A stretch of 64,000 nt of DNA, taken from Edaphochlamys debaryana (taxonomy: Eukaryota > Chlorophyta > Chlorophyceae > Chlamydomonadales). Numbering within the stretch: the first letter of the stretch is position 1; each line of letters starts with the position of its first letter. The position numbers were made by a program, and so were the translations under genes. The notes under the pieces were generated by a model that was given only the letters and a program-made list of their open reading frames with translations, was not told the origin of the DNA and searched no databases. Location of the stretch: contig JAEHOE010000057.1 of NCBI GenBank assembly GCA_016858145.1, positions 558,001 through 622,000 of the forward strand. Reading direction: 5' to 3'. This document shows positions 25,409 through 37,663 of this stretch, piece by piece.

Positions 25409-25474
25409 AACGCGTCAGAGGTCACGGCTTGGATCAAGCAGCGCAGGAGAGGAGAAGGGGAGGAGGGGGCGTGA
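25409..25474 (+). pseudogene. Duplicated tail of an A-family exon 2
   Basis: 22 codons in phase with a TGA (NASEVTAWIKQRRRGEGEEG-A) repeat the end of A5 exon 2 (HASEVTAWIKEQREGEGEEE-A) about 110 bp further on. This is a remnant of a lost copy or a small tandem duplication. Confidence 0.7.
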
Positions 25475-26294
25475 CGGCATGGTGAGATGCGACGGGCTGC
25501 TTTCGGGGTGTCTCTGCCTCACTTCGTTCCGGAAGTGAACCGGAGTGGGCGCGGGGACTGAAGGTGAAGGTTGGCTGCGGCGGCTGGGCGAGGCGGGCTG
25601 AGCGTGCGGAGGCGGGAGCGTGTTGGCGACGGAGCAGGGAGAGTCGACCTGATTTTGTGGGGGTTAGCAACTCCCGGGTTTGCCAGTATTGTAAGCTTGC
25701 GGTGGGGATATCGTCATGGCAATGGGGATTGCCCTGCCCATCTGTCCGCCTGGAAATGCATTGCGAGGGAACGTGACAATCACGTGTGGCCACGGGTGAT
25801 GGCAAGTTGGCCTTCGGAGACGAATTTCAATTCAACATTGTCAACTACAACGTACGTCTGTTTCACAAGGCCCACGCCCCCCGGACTTGAAGATCTGCGT
25901 CGGCCCTCCTGGTCACTGCAGTTGCCGGCTGCGAGAGCTGTGGGTGCGAGCGCTGCCATGAGCGCGCGGTCAAAGCACCCTGCCCATCTCTAAGGCACTC
26001 CTCATCACACACGGAAGCGCCGCCCTGGCCGCGCCGGCCATCTTGCCACGCACCACGATGGCCATGTCGTCTGGCAGGGGCGGCGCGCACGCCGCCCTGG
26101 CCGCTAGCGATAGCACGTCACCTAATGGCACCCGCTCCACTACATCCCGAGCAGCCATCAAGCCCGCCCTGCTGCATCACTCTGTTGCTTCCTGCCTGCG
26201 GCTCCTTGCTCCATCGCATGCCCCTGCTGCGCCACTTTGTCACGACCCAGCGCGACAACTGCATGGAGGCTGTCCCCCGGCTGCTCCCCGGCCC
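25475..26294. other. Convergent intergenic region A5/FAS1-A
   Basis: No gene supported. It presumably holds the 3' UTRs of the converging A5 and FAS1-A genes. No clear polyadenylation signal of the algal TGTAA type was pinned down. Confidence 0.4.
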
Positions 26295-28703
26295 TCACAG
26301 GAAGTCGTCGGGCACGGGCACGCGGTCCACCTTGTGAATAATGGACTGGGGGGAGGGAGGGGGGAGGGAAAAAGGGGGGGGGTGGAGAATGATGGTCAGG
26401 GCCATCCAAAGTGAGCCTGTACAGGCCGGTACTGGCCGGTAATCGCCGGCTCCATCAGCCTCGCTCCGGCGGTCCGCGCGCGCTCACTCGAATCCGCACC
26501 CGCCGTCGCCCCTTTGCACCCTGCTGCCGTGCTGCGCCCTCACTACCCTCACCCGCCCCGCCCAGACCGACCCCCCGCGACCACCGTTGCGCCCTCGCCC
26601 AGCCCCCTCGCCCAACCCCTTGCTCACCCTTCTCAGCCTTCCCTGCCTCGCCCCCGGCCCCCTCACCCAGCCCCCTTGCTCACCCTTGCTTTCCCCCCTT
26701 CCCTGCCGGGCCCCCAGCCCCCTCACGGCCTCACCCTTCCCGCCCTGCCCTGCTGCGCCCTCCAGCCCCTACCCTCGCTCACCCTCCCCGCCTCGAAGTG
26801 GCCTTAGTGCCCGCACCCGCCCCCTCGCTCACCCCCCCCCCCAACCCCCCCCAACCAGCCCCCTCGCTCACCCTGCCCGCCTCAAAGTCCGTGGCCTTGA
26901 TGGTGGCCTTGATCTCCTCGCTTGCCACGTACTTGTCCTTGGTGAAGATGCTGCGGAGGGGGAGGGAGGGGACGGAGAAGGAGGCGAAGAAAGGAGGGGA
27001 AGGGGTCATGCATGGCAGCCAGGCTCGGCGGGCCTGCAGGCAGGGCGGGGCTCGCGCTGTGGTGGTCAGCACCCAGTGCGGGCATGGGGGCTAGCGGCAC
27101 GCAGTAGGCAGAAGCAGGGGAGGCGGGATCGATGCATGCGACCCTCAATTCACGCGGAGGACAGGGTCAGCTTCTGCCCCAGCAGGCTCTTGTAGGTGCC
27201 GGACTTGAAGGCGGCGGAGGTGATGGCCTGGCGGGGGGCGGGAGGGGAGGGAAGGGAAGGGAAGGGGGCGCAAGTAAGGTAGGGGCACGAGTCGCGTGCA
27301 CGACCCACGAGGCAGGGCACGGACTTGTTTGCGAGTGTGCTGTACAACCATCCTGGCGCCCATGCGGTGCCGTACAACACACGGCATGACCGTGCCGTAC
27401 ATACCGGTACCGCACGCACCTGGTTGGGGATGATGATGTTCTGCAGCAGGCGGTCCGCGGCCTTCTGCTTGGTGAAGATCTCCTCAAAGGTCTTGAGCCC
27501 CAGCTCGTGCGCCACCTTCTTGGCGTCCGTGTAGAAGGCCTGCAGGCGGTTGGCGGTTGACGGTTGGCGGTTAGGGGGCGCCGGGTTGTTGGCTAGCGGT
27601 TGGCGGTTGGGGCCTATGCCGGGGCGCCGGCCGCCGAAGGTGCGCCCGCGCAAGCTGCCGGGGTGGACCCGCCGGTGGGTGCGTGGGGACTGGGGAGATG
27701 TGCACAGAGAGCGAGCGCCTCGCTGGTACGGTAGCTGTCTCCCTGCCGCCGCCGCAAGCTGACGCCGGACACGCCTCCTCCAGCGTAACCCGAAGGTGGG
27801 TATCCCAAACAGGACAGGGCCTGCCAGCACCCCTGCCTACAGGCCGCCGCCCCGGTCCGCTCTCACCCCATCCAATGGTGCGAAGATAGTGTCAATAGCC
27901 TTGGTATCCTGGGGTGGGGGCAGGCGCAGGGTTGGGGAAGGGGGACGGGGCAAAGAGCAGCTCAGCAACAGACCTCGCCGCTCAAGCGTGGGTGAGCAAG
28001 GGCTGGGTTGAGCGCTGGCCACACAGGAGATCACGCCCGCTGCGCTGCGCTCCGCCCGCACGAGCCTCCCTCTGGCTTCGGATGAACCCGTGCCCGCCCC
28101 CGCCCCCGCCCCCTCAGGCCCCAGCCTGTCTACCTTGAGCCGCGTGGCGCCCTTGCCGTTGCCGGCCGCCTTGATGACCTTGCACAGCGTGGCCAGGTCG
28201 GGGGCTGGGGGGGGGAGGGGGGACAGTCACACGCACACGGCGGGGCATGGCGGGTAGCGGCGGGGAAGAACTACTGCAAGGAGGCAGGCGGAGCCTGCAG
28301 ACGGCACCGGGGTTGTGCCTTAGCTCGCTAGGTGGCGAGCCGGCCCCAGCGCGACCCGCAAGGCCCACGGGACGGCGGCAGCTCCGGAACGCAGCGTTGG
28401 GCTTCGCCGCTTCTCCCGGCGAACGTCGGAACCCGGCCCACGCGTCTCGCCCTCTCGCGACTGGTTCCCTATTGCTGCGGCGGCGGCGCGCCCCCCACAC
28501 GGGCAGTGGCGGTCGTCACGCCACGGTCTCGCGGGCCCCGTCGAAAGCGCCGCCTCCCCGCGCTGTCTTCCCCTGCGGCGCCCAAGCAGCAGCTCACCTC
28601 CGCATATGTACTCGGCGGGGCTCCGCGCCGAGGACTGTGCGTGCGCGACGGAGTCGCTCAGCGCCAGCAGCGCACAGAGCGCCAGCAGCGGCAGCCGAGA
28701 CAT
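26295..28703 (-). CDS. FAS1-A: small secreted fasciclin-domain protein
   Basis: Seven exons on the minus strand: 28703-28598, 28204-28134, 27908-27867, 27539-27420, 27227-27154, 26950-26872, 26345-26295. All are GT-AG and in phase; the product is 180 residues. The start at 28703 opens a signal peptide (MSRLPLLALCALLALSDS then VAHA-Q). A single FAS1 domain follows: DLATLCKVIKAAG, DTIFAPLDG (the H1-like TIFAP box), KAADRLLQNIIIPNQ (the position of the H2 box), a basic stretch YKSLLGQKL, and a C-terminal HKVDRVPVPDDFL. FAS1 domains mediate adhesion and matrix assembly in algae and plants. An in-frame upstream Met at 28757 would put 18 residues before the signal peptide and is less likely. It forms an exon-for-exon pair with FAS1-B. 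Confidence 0.85.
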
Positions 28704-29486
28704 GTTGGACTGGAGGCTGGTGCGCAACAAGAGCACGAGGAGTTGTGTGGAGGGCAAGAGCTGTGTCGGTGCTTAGCAGTGAGCTCAGGCATCGGTATCG
28801 AACTGCGGCCCGCCGGGATGAGGCGCCCCGCACGGGGAACGCGGTCCAAGGCGCCGGCTGCAAGCAGCGAAAGCACAGCAGGTCTCCCCTGCAGCCGCCG
28901 GGGGCCCCGGAGCAGCGCTTGCGGGTGCAGCGGCGGGCCGGCGGACTCGGAGGGCCACGGACCCATGGGCCCGTCGCCCCTGCCGGGAAGACCCATCCGG
29001 CCTCTCTGCTTAGCGCAGGTGATTTATGCACTGCAGTGTGTCAGAGCTACGCGGGGAGGAGAGGCGGGGGACGGGCGGGGGTTGGGTGAGAGCAGGTGGC
29101 GCTGAAGGTGCGGCCGGGGGCGGAGGGGTGAGAGCGCGTCGTGCACGCCGTGTGCCGTGCTGTGCCCGTCGCTCCAACTTAACGCCTACTGTAGGTGAAG
29201 CATTTACCCAAAATACCATTTGGGAGAGATTTCCGGTGGGAAAGGGCGGGTTGAGGCCGGCGGCGTATGCGTTGGGGGCGGCGGCGGGGATAGGCGTTAA
29301 TGGGCGGGGAAGGCCGGGTGGAGTTAAACCGTGCCCGACGCGAGACCTCAACAGAGCAGAGCACACTTGTGTACAAAGCCGCGCTTAAGGACTGCACGCT
29401 TTCATTACGCAAAGATGAGGTCCCTTTCTACTGTGCTCGGCGTTTAGCAGACTTCAGCCTCACACCTCAACGTTCGCGCTCGGACC
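28704..29486. promoter_or_regulatory. Divergent intergenic region FAS1-A / SGNH-like gene
   Basis: 783 bp between two divergent starts, so it should contain both promoters. No clear TATA box was identified. The patch CTTAACGCCTACTGTAGG near 29176-29195 is less GC-rich than its surroundings. Confidence 0.4.
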
Positions 29487-32400
29487 ATGAGCCCCGGACG
29501 ATATGGTGTCTGCAGGCGGCTGCTGCAGCTGCTAGCGTGCGTCGTAGCCGCTCAGGTGCGCGTAGAGGGCCTAGGTGGCGAGACGCGCCAGGTGGACCAA
29601 CCTGGCGCCAAAGCCTTGGGCGAGTGCTTGGAGACTTATCAGATGGCAGTCAAGAACATGCGACGTCCGCAGCTCTGCGCACCGCGAATCACCATTCAGA
29701 CATGCGAAGGCGTTCCAACTGACCGCTCTGCGCCCTCGGATCACAGACGTACTCTCTTGGGCACGTCGCTGTGGATGCGACTGCGGCCGGAGGTGGCGCC
29801 CCTGTGGGTGGGCTGACAGCGGGGGGCGGCGACCCGGCTGTTGCGCGCATGCTCGAAGCAGCGCGCGCTTACCGCAAGGACAACGACCAAATGCTGACAC
29901 AGCGACAGATCCAACGTGAGGGGGTAGTGGGGCTTGGGCCTTCTGGGGAGGGTGGCGTGTGCAGGGTTGCAAGGAAGGTGGGAGGGGGGCACGGCAAGGG
30001 GGGCGGGATGGGAGTGAGCACAGTTGACCCCGTGAGCCGTTCAGGCCGCCGAACCCCGGTGCGGCCGCCCCCTCGCACACGCAGGAGGACTGTACATGGG
30101 CGGGCTAGAGCGTGCGCGCAAGTTCGTACACAAGTTCGTGCAAGGTGCGGCGTTAGCTGCGGGATTTCCTACGGCCGCGGCGTGGGTTTCAGGGCCGGGA
30201 ATGCAGGAGTGAAGAGCCGCGCACGCAGCTGGCAAGGGACCCGGTCAGGATGGGGCATGGGACAGGGCCCTCTCGGTTTGAGAGGAGGGGTCCCACGGAC
30301 GGCTCGCCCGTCGGTGCGCGAGCCGAACACACCGGTGTGTGGCTCAGCAAATCGCCCCTCCTGCCCCGCTCCACTGGGGGCTAGCTTCCCACCCGCTGGG
30401 GGGCTGCTCCGCCTCCACAATGTGGTTCGTGGCCACGTGGTTCGCCCTCAATCCCCACCTGCTGCTTGTTTCCCTCGGGATCGTCATCTATGCTGCAGGC
30501 GAGAGCGTGAAGGTGCTGCTTGTGGGAGGATCCATCATGTGAGGGAGGGCGGGGGTAGGGGGGGAGGGGAGGGAGGGGGGAGGAGTGCACGTGGGGGGGC
30601 AGGGGGCAGGGGGCAGGGGAGGGGCCTAAGGCACGGGGGATGAAGGGTCATGCGGACGATGGGGGGCTGAAGGGGCGTCGGGGTGACGGGCTGCAACGGG
30701 GCAGGGCGAAGAGCCGAGGATGCAAGGGGCAAGGGGATCGGAGGGTCAACGCTGGGTTGCGCCAGTTGAACTGATGAGCCTGGAGAGGCACAAGACTGCT
30801 GGGGGGAGGGTGCATGCCCGTGATGTGGGCTACCTTGGGTGGGATTTACGGAAGGGCTGGGACGAGGATACACGAAGGAAGATCAGGGGCCCAGGTGGAG
30901 GTCTTGGCAGTCGAGGGAAAGCTGGGGGGTTATGTCACGGGCGACGGGGCTCGCAGACCAGCACCGGGCGGGCCATGCCGGCCGAAAGCTGAATTCGCGC
31001 TTTCTGACTCATGCATCGTCGTACGGCTGTCGTACAGGTTCGGCGTGGGCGCGTACGGCGAGCCCAACATCAAGCAGTGGATGGAGAAGTGGTTTCTTGC
31101 GGTGGGGCCCAGGCGGCCCGACGGAGCTCCCTTCGACAACGTGGTGAGTGGGGGTGGGGGTGGGGTGGGGGCAAGGGTTGCGGAGCCTCAGGAGGGTGGG
31201 GGAGGTGTGCGGCTTAGAGGCCCTCTGTGCTGAGGGGCTGGGTAGCGTGGAGGCGATGGCGATGAGGCGGCGTCAGGAGAGGTGGGGAGGTGGCTCGAGT
31301 AATCCAGGGAACTGTCAGCTCTGCAGATTGCCAGCTGGGGCTGAGGACCCCGGAACCCGGCGTACCGCTCAGAGGCCCTCTCTGCTGAGGGGCTGGGCGG
31401 TGAGGAGGCATTGGCAAGGTGTCTGCAGGGGCTGCCGGTACTGAACGCAGCGGCAGGGGTCGTGGATGCCATGGCGCCAGCCTCACATCCGGCCCCCTTT
31501 CCCCAAGCCACCGCACCCTCCTTTCCCAACACCGCCCCCCCTGCAGCGCATTACCAATGCGGCACAGCGGGCCACGCCCTCCGCGTGTGAGTCTTCGAGG
31601 GGGATAAGCGCCGGTCAGGGGGCCCGGGCGGGGCCTGGGCCGGCTCTGCTTGTAATGGTTCCGCTGGCCGAGTGTACGGCAGTAAATGCGGCGGAGTAGA
31701 TGGGCGCCATGGCTCCAGCCTCCGACGAGGCGGGGATTTTGGGGCCTAAGACGGGCCCTTGCTCTCTGTTTCATTCTTCCGCGCCTTCCTCCCGCGCCTT
31801 CCTGTTGTAGTCATCACATCCTTTCCTCCCTCTCCCCCTCTCGCCTGCAGACATGAACCTTTGCCTCAAGGTGGGACCTGCGGGGGAGGGAGGCACAGAG
31901 GGGCACGGGGGAAGGGGGGCCAGGGGCCAGGGGTAATCGGGTGGAAAGCAGTGGCAGCAGGGGTGGGCCCGCGGGGCTACCACCTGCGTAAGCACGTGGT
32001 CTTGATGACACCACACAAGCTCACTGCCGGGGGGCGCTGTCGGATGGCTAAGCACACGGTCCCAAGGAGTGGCAGTGGGTGGCAGCAGGAGTTGGGGCGC
32101 CGGGGTTGCCGTCTACAAGCACCGCCTGTGATGCAACCTCTTCCCTTCGACACCCCCTCCTGTCAGGAGCACGTCAAGGAGCACGACTTTGATCTCGTGA
32201 TCGTGGAGTACGGCGTGAATGACGTACTGCGGCCGCTGCCGTACATGGACAATGAGCCGCGGAAGAGGTGCGGGGCGGAGGGGGTAAGGGTTCAAGGCGT
32301 GGTGTGCAACCTGGGGGCCGGGGTGGCTGCCGCCCCTGGCGTAGGGGCCAGAGGGCCTTCGGCCAAGGCAATAGAGGGCAGTACGGCAGTACCGGTAGTC

Positions 32401-35400
32401 CACAACGCTCGTCCCCTTCCTCTTACCGTATCCTGCCCTCACTCCCCTCCTGCACACGCCATCAGCCTGGAGCTGCTCCTCCGCAAGCTCCTCAACTTCC
32501 CATCGCGGCCGGCCGTCGCGCTGCTCAACATCTACCGATGGTTCGGGGACGAGCAGGTACGGCAGCGTACGGCACGGCTGTGTGTGTACGGCATGTGATG
32601 CACGGCGCGATGCAGCAGTGGGCGGTACGGCACGTGATGGGAGTGCCCCTCGCAACGATGCTCCCCACCAATGCCGTACCCCCGGCCCCCGCCCTGCTCC
32701 ATGACACCAGGTCCCCAACTCGAACCCTCTGCGGATCAAGCCCCAGCCGTGAGCCCCTTGGCGGCCTTGGGGGCATGTTCGGGATGCATGGGGCTCGCTA
32801 GGGGCGGGGGTTTCAGGACTCAGGCCTCAGGGGCACGCCAGGGAACAGTGTGGGCCCGATAGGGCAGGCGGCTCCCTTCCCTGGTTCTCACAGCACCGCT
32901 GCCCGCCCCCTCCCCTTTCCTGCATGCAGGTACTACAACAGCCCCGGTACGCGTCAGGGTACTGGGCGCCGGGGGCAAGGGCACTGGGGCAAGGGCCGCA
33001 CAAGGGACCGCAAGGCGTTGGTAAAGGGCTCGCCCTCGCCATGCTGCCCCATGACACACTAGACCCTTTCCCCTCCTCTTTTACCCCCTCCCCCCAGACT
33101 CGGAGTTTTTCGAGTGCCCTCTGCGGCACGCTTGAAGGCAATATACACACGCCCGTTCCCCCTCCCCTGTTCCCCCCTCCTCCCCTTCCCCCCAGACGCG
33201 GACTTCTTCGAGTATGCCTCTTACTACGGACTGCAGTCCATATCCCTAAAGGCGAGTGCGGAGGGGAGGGGGTGTTGCTCCAGTGAGCCAGGGAAACCAA
33301 CCTGGCCAATGCCGGCCCCGCACCCCTGCTCCCGTGCCCCCTAACCCTCACACCCGCTATCCACCTCCGACTCGCCCGACCCTTTCTTGCCCTCCAAACC
33401 CACCCCCACCGGCGGAATGTACCCATCCACGCAGTGACTCCTTGTTGCCGGCGCGATCCCGCCCAGCAACAAACACCCCACCACCCCCACCCAACCCCCA
33501 ACCCCAACCCCCACCGCATCCGCCCCACCCCCAGGCGGCTGCCTACCACCGAATGGTGGCGGGGGACCCGGGGTTCAAGGTGCGTGTGGTCCTTGGGGGG
33601 GGGGGAAGCGTCGGACGTTGTGTGCAGAGGGTTGGTGAGGTGTTGACGAGCGAGGGTTCAGCGGGTCAGTGGGTCAGTGTGGGGGTAAAGGCTCGGGGCA
33701 AGGGAGTGCGCTGGGCGCATTGTGTGTGTGGGGGGGGCGCGGGGTGGGATATGCCGGGCATGGTCCTGGCGTGCGTGGTCCCCTAATTTGGGCTTCGGCC
33801 CCGCGCTCCCACAGCACGCGCACAACAGCGCATGCCCCCCCGCTCCCCCCCTCCTGTACGGCATGTACGGCAGGTGGACAACGTACGACTGGAGATCGAG
33901 AACAGGACCGCCCAGCAGGTGGGGGGTGGGCCGGATGTGCGGTTCTCAGGGCGATGCAAGGGCCCACCGGTATGCCCCCGCGTAACCAGTCGTCAGCCCA
34001 GAGTGCCCTTGGCCGGGCCCAGGTGCTCGTCAAAGGGGGCCGCTCTCTGGGCCCCCTCTGGGCCCCGCCTGGACCCCTGTGGGCCCCATCCCCCTCACCC
34101 CTTCGACCCCCCTTTCCTCTTTCACCTCCTCCCTCTACCCCTCCTTCCTCCCTTTCCCCTCAACTCCCCACAGGATTTCGTCAACTCGCTGTTCTATGAG
34201 GACCACTCGCACCCCGCGGGGGGCACCGGCATGAAGTGGGGCGGGGGACGGGGGGGGGGCGGGGGGGTGGTGGAGGGGCGGGAGGCACGGTGGCACGCGG
34301 GGTCTGCGGGCCAGGGGAGGCAGGGGAGGCAGGGGAGGCAAGGGAGGAATGGGGACGGGGTTTGGTAGCTGGAGAGGACCGTGGGGTGGGGCGGGGCTGA
34401 GGTTGGGCAGCAGCTGGGGTTTATGCAGGCGAGGAGCTGGGCGCGGGACCTGACAGGCGGTCAATGTTTGCAGGAACATGATCTCAACCCGGACATCTGC
34501 CGTACACCCGTGGCCCACAGGGTCCTGGCCGAGCTGATCCAGGGCATGATCACCCACGTGGCCGCCAGCCTGCTGTACCGCCCGTGGCGGCCGCAAGTGA
34601 GTCAGCCCAGCGATGGTCGGAATCTTACGTGCCGTACCGTGTCGAAGGTACACTCAATGACATGCCGTACACATGTATGCCGTACAGGCCGAGGAGCAGT
34701 ACATCAACGAGCCGCTGCCGCGGCCCCTGATCCCGGGGAACATGGACAGCGCGGCGGACGCCTGCGTGTCGGGCGAGAGGCTGCAGACGGTGGCGGTTGA
34801 GCGGCAGGTGCGTGCTGTACGGCAGTACGACAACTTGAGATGGTACGGCAGTGCCACCGTGTCATGTGCGTGTCCCTCCCCTGCGCCCGACTCCAGGGCT
34901 TCGAGTGGCTGAACGAGGGCACTGCTCAGGCACCAAAGTGGTGAGGACTGTGGGGCAGGGAGGGCGGAAGGAGGGCGGTGGGGGGGCTGTCGGGGGTGGA
35001 AGGTGGCGAGGGGCTGGCGAGCAGGCTGGGTATCCAAGGCTGCGTGGCCCCTCCCCTCACTCTTTCCATTCCTCCCCCCCCCCTGTCAGGGGCTTCACCG
35101 CCAAGACCCCAGGGTCCACCATCGTCTTCGCCCTGGACGAAGGTGGGCCCACCCCGGGTCCGCACTGGGCCCACCTAGGCCCCGCATCGGGCCCACCGCC
35201 GGGGACTGTTCCTAGCCGTGCGGCACTTGGAGACTTGGACCCTTATAACTACCGTTTATCGCGGCCCCCTCCGCGCCGCCATCCCCATCCCCCGTTCTGA
35301 TTGCCCTCATCCCCACCCCATCCCCCTCACGGCCGCAGCGACCAAGAGCCTTGAAACGGCAGCAGCACCTGCTGCCAGCGGCCCGACGCCTGCCGTAAAA

Positions 35401-36813
35401 GGGTCACTCGTAATCCTGGCTTTCCTGAAAACGTAAGGCTGTCGTACTGTACGGCGGGCACTCCAGCCTGCGTGCACGTGCCCCACCCGAGCACGCCTCA
35501 CCCCTCGCTTGCGTGTACCGTACTCCGCGCGACACACCCTGCCGTACGACAGGTACGAGAACATCGGTACGGCGCACATCACGTGCGAGGGCGGCTGTGT
35601 GTGCGGCGACAAGGCGGTGGCGGCGGTGGAGGCGGCGGAGGCGGCGGCGCGGGATCCCGCGGCCGCGGCGGGGCAAACCGCAATAGTAGGCAAGTGCAAG
35701 GGGGAGGGGGCTCCAGCTGAGGTGCTGCAGGGGCAACGGCGAACGCTGGGGACCGGCAGCTTCTCAGGGGCCAGGGTATCGCACACCCCCCCTATCCGTA
35801 TCTAAGGCCGGCCGGCTAGTCACCGCGCCTACGCTTCCGTCGGCTCAATCGAGCAGCCATTCACACACCCCCAGCTGACCTCAAGTGCAAGGGAGGGAGG
35901 CGGGGGCTACGCTGTTGCGGCTTCCACGAACCCTGACAGTCTCAACCGCTAGATTAGACCGACCGCAAACCATGCGGGCACGACGAGCGCTTCTGTCCAT
36001 CGCTCCCCGCTTTCTCCCACCCTCCCTTCCCCCTCGACTCCCTCCCACTCCACTTCTTGGCCGCGGCTCCTGTCCCGGCCACTCCCCCCCTTCCCCCCTG
36101 CCCCCACCCCAGCCGACCCCAAGAAGATGGTCGCCACTGGCCCTACCCCCCGTACCCCTCCTTCTACCCCCCTTTCCCTTGAACCCCCTGCCCCCTTCCC
36201 CCCCTAACCCGCACCCCCCCCCAGCCGACCCCAAGGAGGTCGTTGCCACCATGGAGGGCTACTGGCCCGAGCCCCAGTCGCAGCTGCAGCTGGGCTGCAC
36301 GCTGGCCGTGCTGGGCCCCGGCTGCCGCCTACGGGTGACGGTGGCGGCGGAGACCAAGACGAACAGCCACAAGGTGGGTGGGGGATGGGGGCAGTTAGGG
36401 AGGGTGGAGGGAGGGGAAGAGAGGGGGGCAGCAAGGGAGGGGGGAGAGGTAGGGAGGGGAGGAGAGGGCGGGGAGCGAGGGAGGGGCACCTCTGCCTGAT
36501 GGGCGGAGGAGAGGGAAGGTGGAGGAGCAGGCAAACCTGACCACATTGGACCCATAGTCCGGAGGCTCCCACTTCGCACCTGAACCCTCGCACACGTGGA
36601 ACGCTCATGGTCCGCATCACCGCGCTCAGCAAAACACACACGCCCTCTCACCCTCCCCTCCTTCCCCCTCTTCCTCCCCTCCTTCCCCCCAACCCGCCGC
36701 AGTTCAAGATCGGGGCGCTCATGGTCTCCACCACCGCCGCCAGCATCGGCCAGCTCTGGTGCGCGCGGACCGGCATTGCGGAGAGCGCCCAAGTGCTGGC
36801 GGGGGGCGTGTGA
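29487..36813 (+). CDS. Secreted SGNH/GDSL-type hydrolase-like protein, about 22 exons
   Basis: Model: 29487-29555 (tentative), 29747-29915, 30499-30538, 31038-31143, 31547-31586, 31851-31870, 32167-32267, 32466-32556, 32711-32748, 32930-32946, 33196-33251, 33535-33579, 33874-33918, 34174-about 34235, 34474-34596, 34688-34807, 34897-34940, 35090-35142, 35339-35432, 35553-35689, 36225-36373, 36703-36813. SGNH blocks appear in order: VKVLLVGGSIMFG (block I with the catalytic Ser), VIVEYGVNDV (block III G-x-N-D) and EDHSHPAGG (block V D-x-x-H-P). The N-terminus MSPGRYGVCRRLLQLLACVV resembles a signal peptide. A C-terminal beta-rich region (LVILAFLKTYENIGTAHITC, then EGGCVCG) follows. Such enzymes are esterases or acetylesterases on polysaccharides or lipids; the substrate is unknown. 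Two introns appear to use GC donors (33252 and 35690). The exon 14/15 junction is unresolved in phase, and exon 1 is uncertain because an alternative open frame runs to 29816. Confidence 0.75.
30539..31037 (+). other. Large G-rich intron of the SGNH-like gene
   Basis: 499 bp, strongly G-rich at its 5' end (30545-30640, many GGGG runs), with no exon-like content. It begins directly after the exon that carries the catalytic serine. Confidence 0.5.
32930..32946 (+). other. 17-nt microexon of the SGNH-like gene
   Basis: Bounded by TGCATGCAG and GTACGCG. It reads G-TAC-TAC-AAC-AGC-CCC-G and restores phase between exons 32711-32748 and 33196-33251 to give IKPQP-YYNSP-DADFFEY. A second microexon of 20 nt lies at 31851-31870 (YMNLCLK). 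Confidence 0.65.
33091..33130 (+). repeat. Decayed duplicate of a splice acceptor plus exon start
   Basis: CCCCCAG/ACTCGGAGTTTTTCGAGTG lies 98 bp upstream of the real exon, which starts CCCCCAG/ACGCGGACTTCTTCGAGTA at 33196. It reads DSEFFE against DADFFE, then meets a stop. It is either a decoy acceptor or the remnant of an exon duplication. Confidence 0.65.
35820..35868 (+). repeat. 49-bp dispersed repeat, copy 1
   Basis: Inside an intron of the SGNH-like gene. The 49 bases match the reverse complement of 55861-55909 with one mismatch (starts TCACCGCGCCTACGCTTCCG). Two near-identical copies 20 kb apart in opposite orientation suggest a mobile-element fragment. Confidence 0.75.
36107..36145 (+). 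repeat. Second decayed acceptor/exon-start duplicate
   Basis: CCCCAG/CCGACCCCAAGAAGATGGTC (exon-like start 36113) duplicates the real exon start CCCCAG/CCGACCCCAAGGAGGTCG at 36225, 112 bp away. The copy reads ADPKKMVAT against ADPKEVVAT. Confidence 0.7.
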
Positions 36814-37663
36814 TGGGGACTCGAGCGTGGGTGAGGGGGAGAGGGAGGGTAGAGGACGGAGAGGTGGGGCGAGGGGTGAGGGGGCTTGAGGGGGAGAGGG
36901 GGGTGAGGGGTAGAGGAGGGAGAGGGGGGGGGGTAGAAGAGGGATGTCACTTGAACATGATGGGGTGTGTGCGGGCGTGGGGGCAGGAGGGGTGGAGAAT
37001 GGAGAGAGGGGGGGCAGTACCTGGGGGAGCTGCGGGGTTGTTATGGAGTGGAGACTTGTGTGGCTGTGCTGTGCTTGTGCGGGCTGCGCGCGAGTGCAGA
37101 CGCGGAAAGGCGCAAACCTCGCCAGTCCGTGCGAGTGAGGTGGGAGTGCAGGATTGGGGGGATCGGGGACTGGGGACTGGGGACCTGATCACCGGAGGGA
37201 AGGGGGACTGCACAATTGCGACCTGATCCCATTCGGACCATTCATGCATGGCTGGATCCGTGTGCAATGAAAGGAGTTTGCGCTTCGCATGTGTCGCCGG
37301 TTGGGGCACTCCCCGCACAGAGACCCAACGGGGTCGAGGGGGAGGCGGGGAGAAGCTGAGCACAGGCTAGACGCAGTGAAGAGCGGGGGGAGAGGTGGTC
37401 AGAGCCGAGCGGGCAGGAAGGCGGGGCGCACGGAGTCGAGGAGGGGGGCGTGGCCGGGAGCCGGGCGCGGCGGGGGCGTGATGCGAAGCCACGCCGCACC
37501 TCTGACCGCGTCACCAGCAGGGCTCCGCGCGAACATAGCCCCCGCGCAGCTCTTTCTTCCCGCACCGGCACTCGCTCAGACCTGCTTCTAACACTAAACA
37601 GCCCTGCCCGCTTCTTTGCAAGCCTTCTTCCACTCCCACTCCAGCTAGCCAGCCGCCCTCGCC
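36814..37663. other. Intergenic SGNH-like/FAS1-B
   Basis: No gene. 36825-36940 is an almost pure G/A tract (GAGGGGGAGAGG-type). The rest must include the 3' UTR of the SGNH-like gene and the FAS1-B promoter. Confidence 0.45.

Noticed and set aside
32113..32739. 208-codon minus-strand frame inside the SGNH-like gene
   Set aside because: It runs across several exons and introns of the plus-strand gene and has no recognisable motif.
33098..33140. Mutually exclusive alternative exon in the SGNH-like gene
   Set aside because: The duplicate runs into a stop after about 11 codons and has no usable donor, so a decayed copy is more likely.
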